Assembly (NCBI GenBank): GCA_022801735.1
Contig: JAAWSW010000062.1
Coordinates: 1 to 7,008, forward strand
Direction: 5' to 3'
DNA: 7,008 nucleotides
Origin: Bacilli bacterium
Lineage (GTDB): Bacteria > Bacillota_I > Bacilli_A > RF39 > UBA660
In this document: one piece after another, positions 6,378-7,008 of the stretch
How the letters are laid out: each line of letters opens with the position of its first letter
Position numbering within the stretch: position 1 is the stretch's first letter
Notes under the pieces: model-generated
Seen by the model: only the letters and a program-made list of their open reading frames with translations
What the model was told of the DNA's origin: nothing
The model's database searches: none
Position numbers and translations under genes: made by a program

Positions 6378-6932
6378 GTGGCAGCATATAAAGAGATAGT
6401 AACCAAAGCAGTAGTTGGTAAAGGAAAAAAACGTTTTCAAAATACATACACTGTAGAAGCAGAAAATATACCAACTACAATATTAGGATGTTGGGTAATT
6501 AATCATCAATTCCATGGTTATAAAACAGATAATAAAGTAGGGGTAAAAGGTTCATTTGATATTAATATATGGTACTCATATGATAACGACACAAAAACTA
6601 CAGTTATAAATCAAAATATAACTTATGATGATATGTTTAATGTTAGAGTGAAAGAAAATGCTGATTTATCTGGCGACACTGATATAATCGTACGTTCATT
6701 AAAACAACCAACATGTGGAGAAGCAAATATCAAAGACGGAAAAACAATTTCCTTTAATATTGAAAAGGAATTAGGAGTAGAAATAGTCGGCGAAACTAAG
6801 GTTAAGATAGCCATAGAAGAAGAGGAAGAACCATGGGAAGAAATAATCGATGAAGTTGATGAAGATACATTAAATGAAATCGATGAAAACATTGATGAAA
6901 ACTACATTAAAAGTACTGACCAAGAAGGTTAG
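6378..6932 (+). CDS. cotE: Outer spore coat morphogenetic protein CotE
   Basis: A 184-residue protein (B. subtilis CotE is 181). CotE assembles as a ring around the forespore in the mother cell and recruits outer coat proteins; it has no enzymatic activity. Recognised by family segments in order: AYKEIVTKAVVGKGKK (3-18), TTILGCWVINHQF (33-45), DINIWYSYDNDTKT (61-74), LKQPTC (108-113), VEIVGETKV (134-142), and the acidic C-terminal tail (147-175, Glu/Asp-rich with a Trp at 153) also seen in Bacillus CotE. The start is GTG 6378, giving an N-terminus that lines up with the Bacillus protein (MSEYREIITKAVV). The gene ends in TAG, the only non-TAA stop in the window. It is transcribed alone, from a promoter that looks sporulation-specific. 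Its position after miaB agrees with the Bacillus order. Presence of cotE implies that the organism, or a recent ancestor, forms spores. Confidence 0.93.
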   Translation: MAAYKEIVTKAVVGKGKKRFQNTYTVEAENIPTTILGCWVINHQFHGYKTDNKVGVKGSFDINIWYSYDNDTKTTVINQNITYDDMFNVRVKENADLSGDTDIIVRSLKQPTCGEANIKDGKTISFNIEKELGVEIVGETKVKIAIEEEEEPWEEIIDEVDEDTLNEIDENIDENYIKSTDQEG

Positions 6933-6943
6933 TGCTTTTTTTT
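6910..6943 (+). terminator. Intrinsic terminator of cotE
   Basis: A twelve-pair stem, 6910-6921 with 6927-6938, with two G-U pairs and a five-base loop, followed by T to 6943. The TAG stop codon (6930-6932) is within the 3' arm and the last coding residues form the 5' arm. Strongest terminator in the window, isolating the next promoter from cotE transcription. Confidence 0.92.
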
Positions 6944-6963
6944 GCTTAAAATCGGTGTGACTA

Positions 6964-6996
6964 TTGACAAGGTAGGGGGGGGGGGGGGGGTATACT
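6964..6996 (+). promoter_or_regulatory. Promoter with poly-G spacer, likely phase-variable
   Basis: -35 TTGACA (6964-6969) is a perfect consensus and -10 TATACT (6991-6996) matches five of six bases. The spacer is 21 bases: AGGTA plus 16 Gs. Sigma-A promoters need about 17, so this allele should be weak or off, and loss of about four Gs should restore optimal spacing. The promoter faces a gene beginning just past the window. Confidence 0.75.
6975..6990 (+). repeat. Poly-G tract, 16 consecutive G
   Basis: An uninterrupted run of 16 Gs on the + strand within very AT-rich DNA; the next longest G run in the window is five (1762-1766). It is flanked on both sides by unique sequence. Such tracts change length by polymerase slippage. 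The exact count in an assembly may be unreliable. Confidence 0.95.
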
Positions 6997-7002
6997 ATAT
7001 AT

Positions 7003-7007
7003 GGTGA
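7003..7007 (+). promoter_or_regulatory. Ribosome binding site of a gene starting outside the window
   Basis: GGTGA lies six bases after the -10, exactly the arrangement seen at the lipid kinase gene (-10, six bases, GGTGA, five bases, ATG). By that analogy the start codon should be near 7013. The ATG at 7001 is an alternative start but would lack a normal Shine-Dalgarno. Confidence 0.5.
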
Positions 7008-7008
7008 A

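Noticed and set aside
6975..6990. Poly-G run as a simple sequencing or contig-end artefact
   Set aside because: Not fully excluded, but unique AT-rich sequence continues on the far side and the run lies exactly between a consensus -35 and a -10, which an artefact would not explain. The exact length remains uncertain.
1..7008. CRISPR arrays, tRNA or rRNA genes, riboswitches, insertion sequence ends
   Set aside because: No regularly spaced repeats, cloverleaf-like sequence, long structured leader or terminal inverted repeat pair was found. Intergenic gaps are mostly under 150 bases and filled by terminators and promoters.
1..7008. Mycoplasma-type code with TGA as Trp
   Set aside because: Trp codons are TGG in the recognised proteins and no gene is interrupted by in-frame TGA; the AT richness alone is not evidence for recoding.

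Overview
The window looks like chromosome from a strongly AT-rich, Gram-positive Bacillota, probably a Bacilli-type, endospore-forming (or recently sporulating) lineage. The reasons are a clear CotE spore-coat protein, an RNase J of the J2 kind, a Bacillus-like miaB...cotE order, sigma-A-type promoters with 17-18 base spacers, Shine-Dalgarno sites of the GGTGA(T) type, and an intrinsic terminator after every gene. Trp is always TGG and no TGA lies in frame, so the standard bacterial code fits. I cannot name the species; an uncultured gut Bacilli-type genome is a guess.

Layout on the + strand: the C-terminal part of an Rpn-family PD-(D/E)XK nuclease/transposase-like protein (1-450); a diacylglycerol-kinase-family lipid kinase (534-1457); an RNase J homologue with a badly eroded active site (1538-3184); the tRNA methylthiotransferase MiaB (3578-4999); an unrecognised single-pass membrane protein (5067-6305); and the spore-coat morphogenetic protein CotE (6378-6932). 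One 72-residue orphan gene with its own terminator is on the - strand (3236-3454). Each gene from the lipid kinase on appears to be a single transcription unit, and in all six forward genes the stop codon lies in or touches the terminator hairpin.

Functionally the set mixes membrane lipid turnover, RNA decay, tRNA modification and spore coat assembly. It is better read as conserved neighbourhood (in B. subtilis, miaB-ymcA-cotE-mutS-mutL) than as one pathway. The ymcA position is taken by the unknown membrane protein.

The most striking feature is at the right edge: a perfect -35 TTGACA and a good -10 TATACT separated by a 21-base spacer containing 16 consecutive Gs, in a window where no other G run exceeds five. 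This looks like a slippage-driven, phase-variable promoter. The Shine-Dalgarno of the controlled gene is just inside the window and its start codon is just outside. By synteny the gene could be mutS, which would tie mismatch repair to a repeat that mismatch repair itself stabilises; that last step is only inference.
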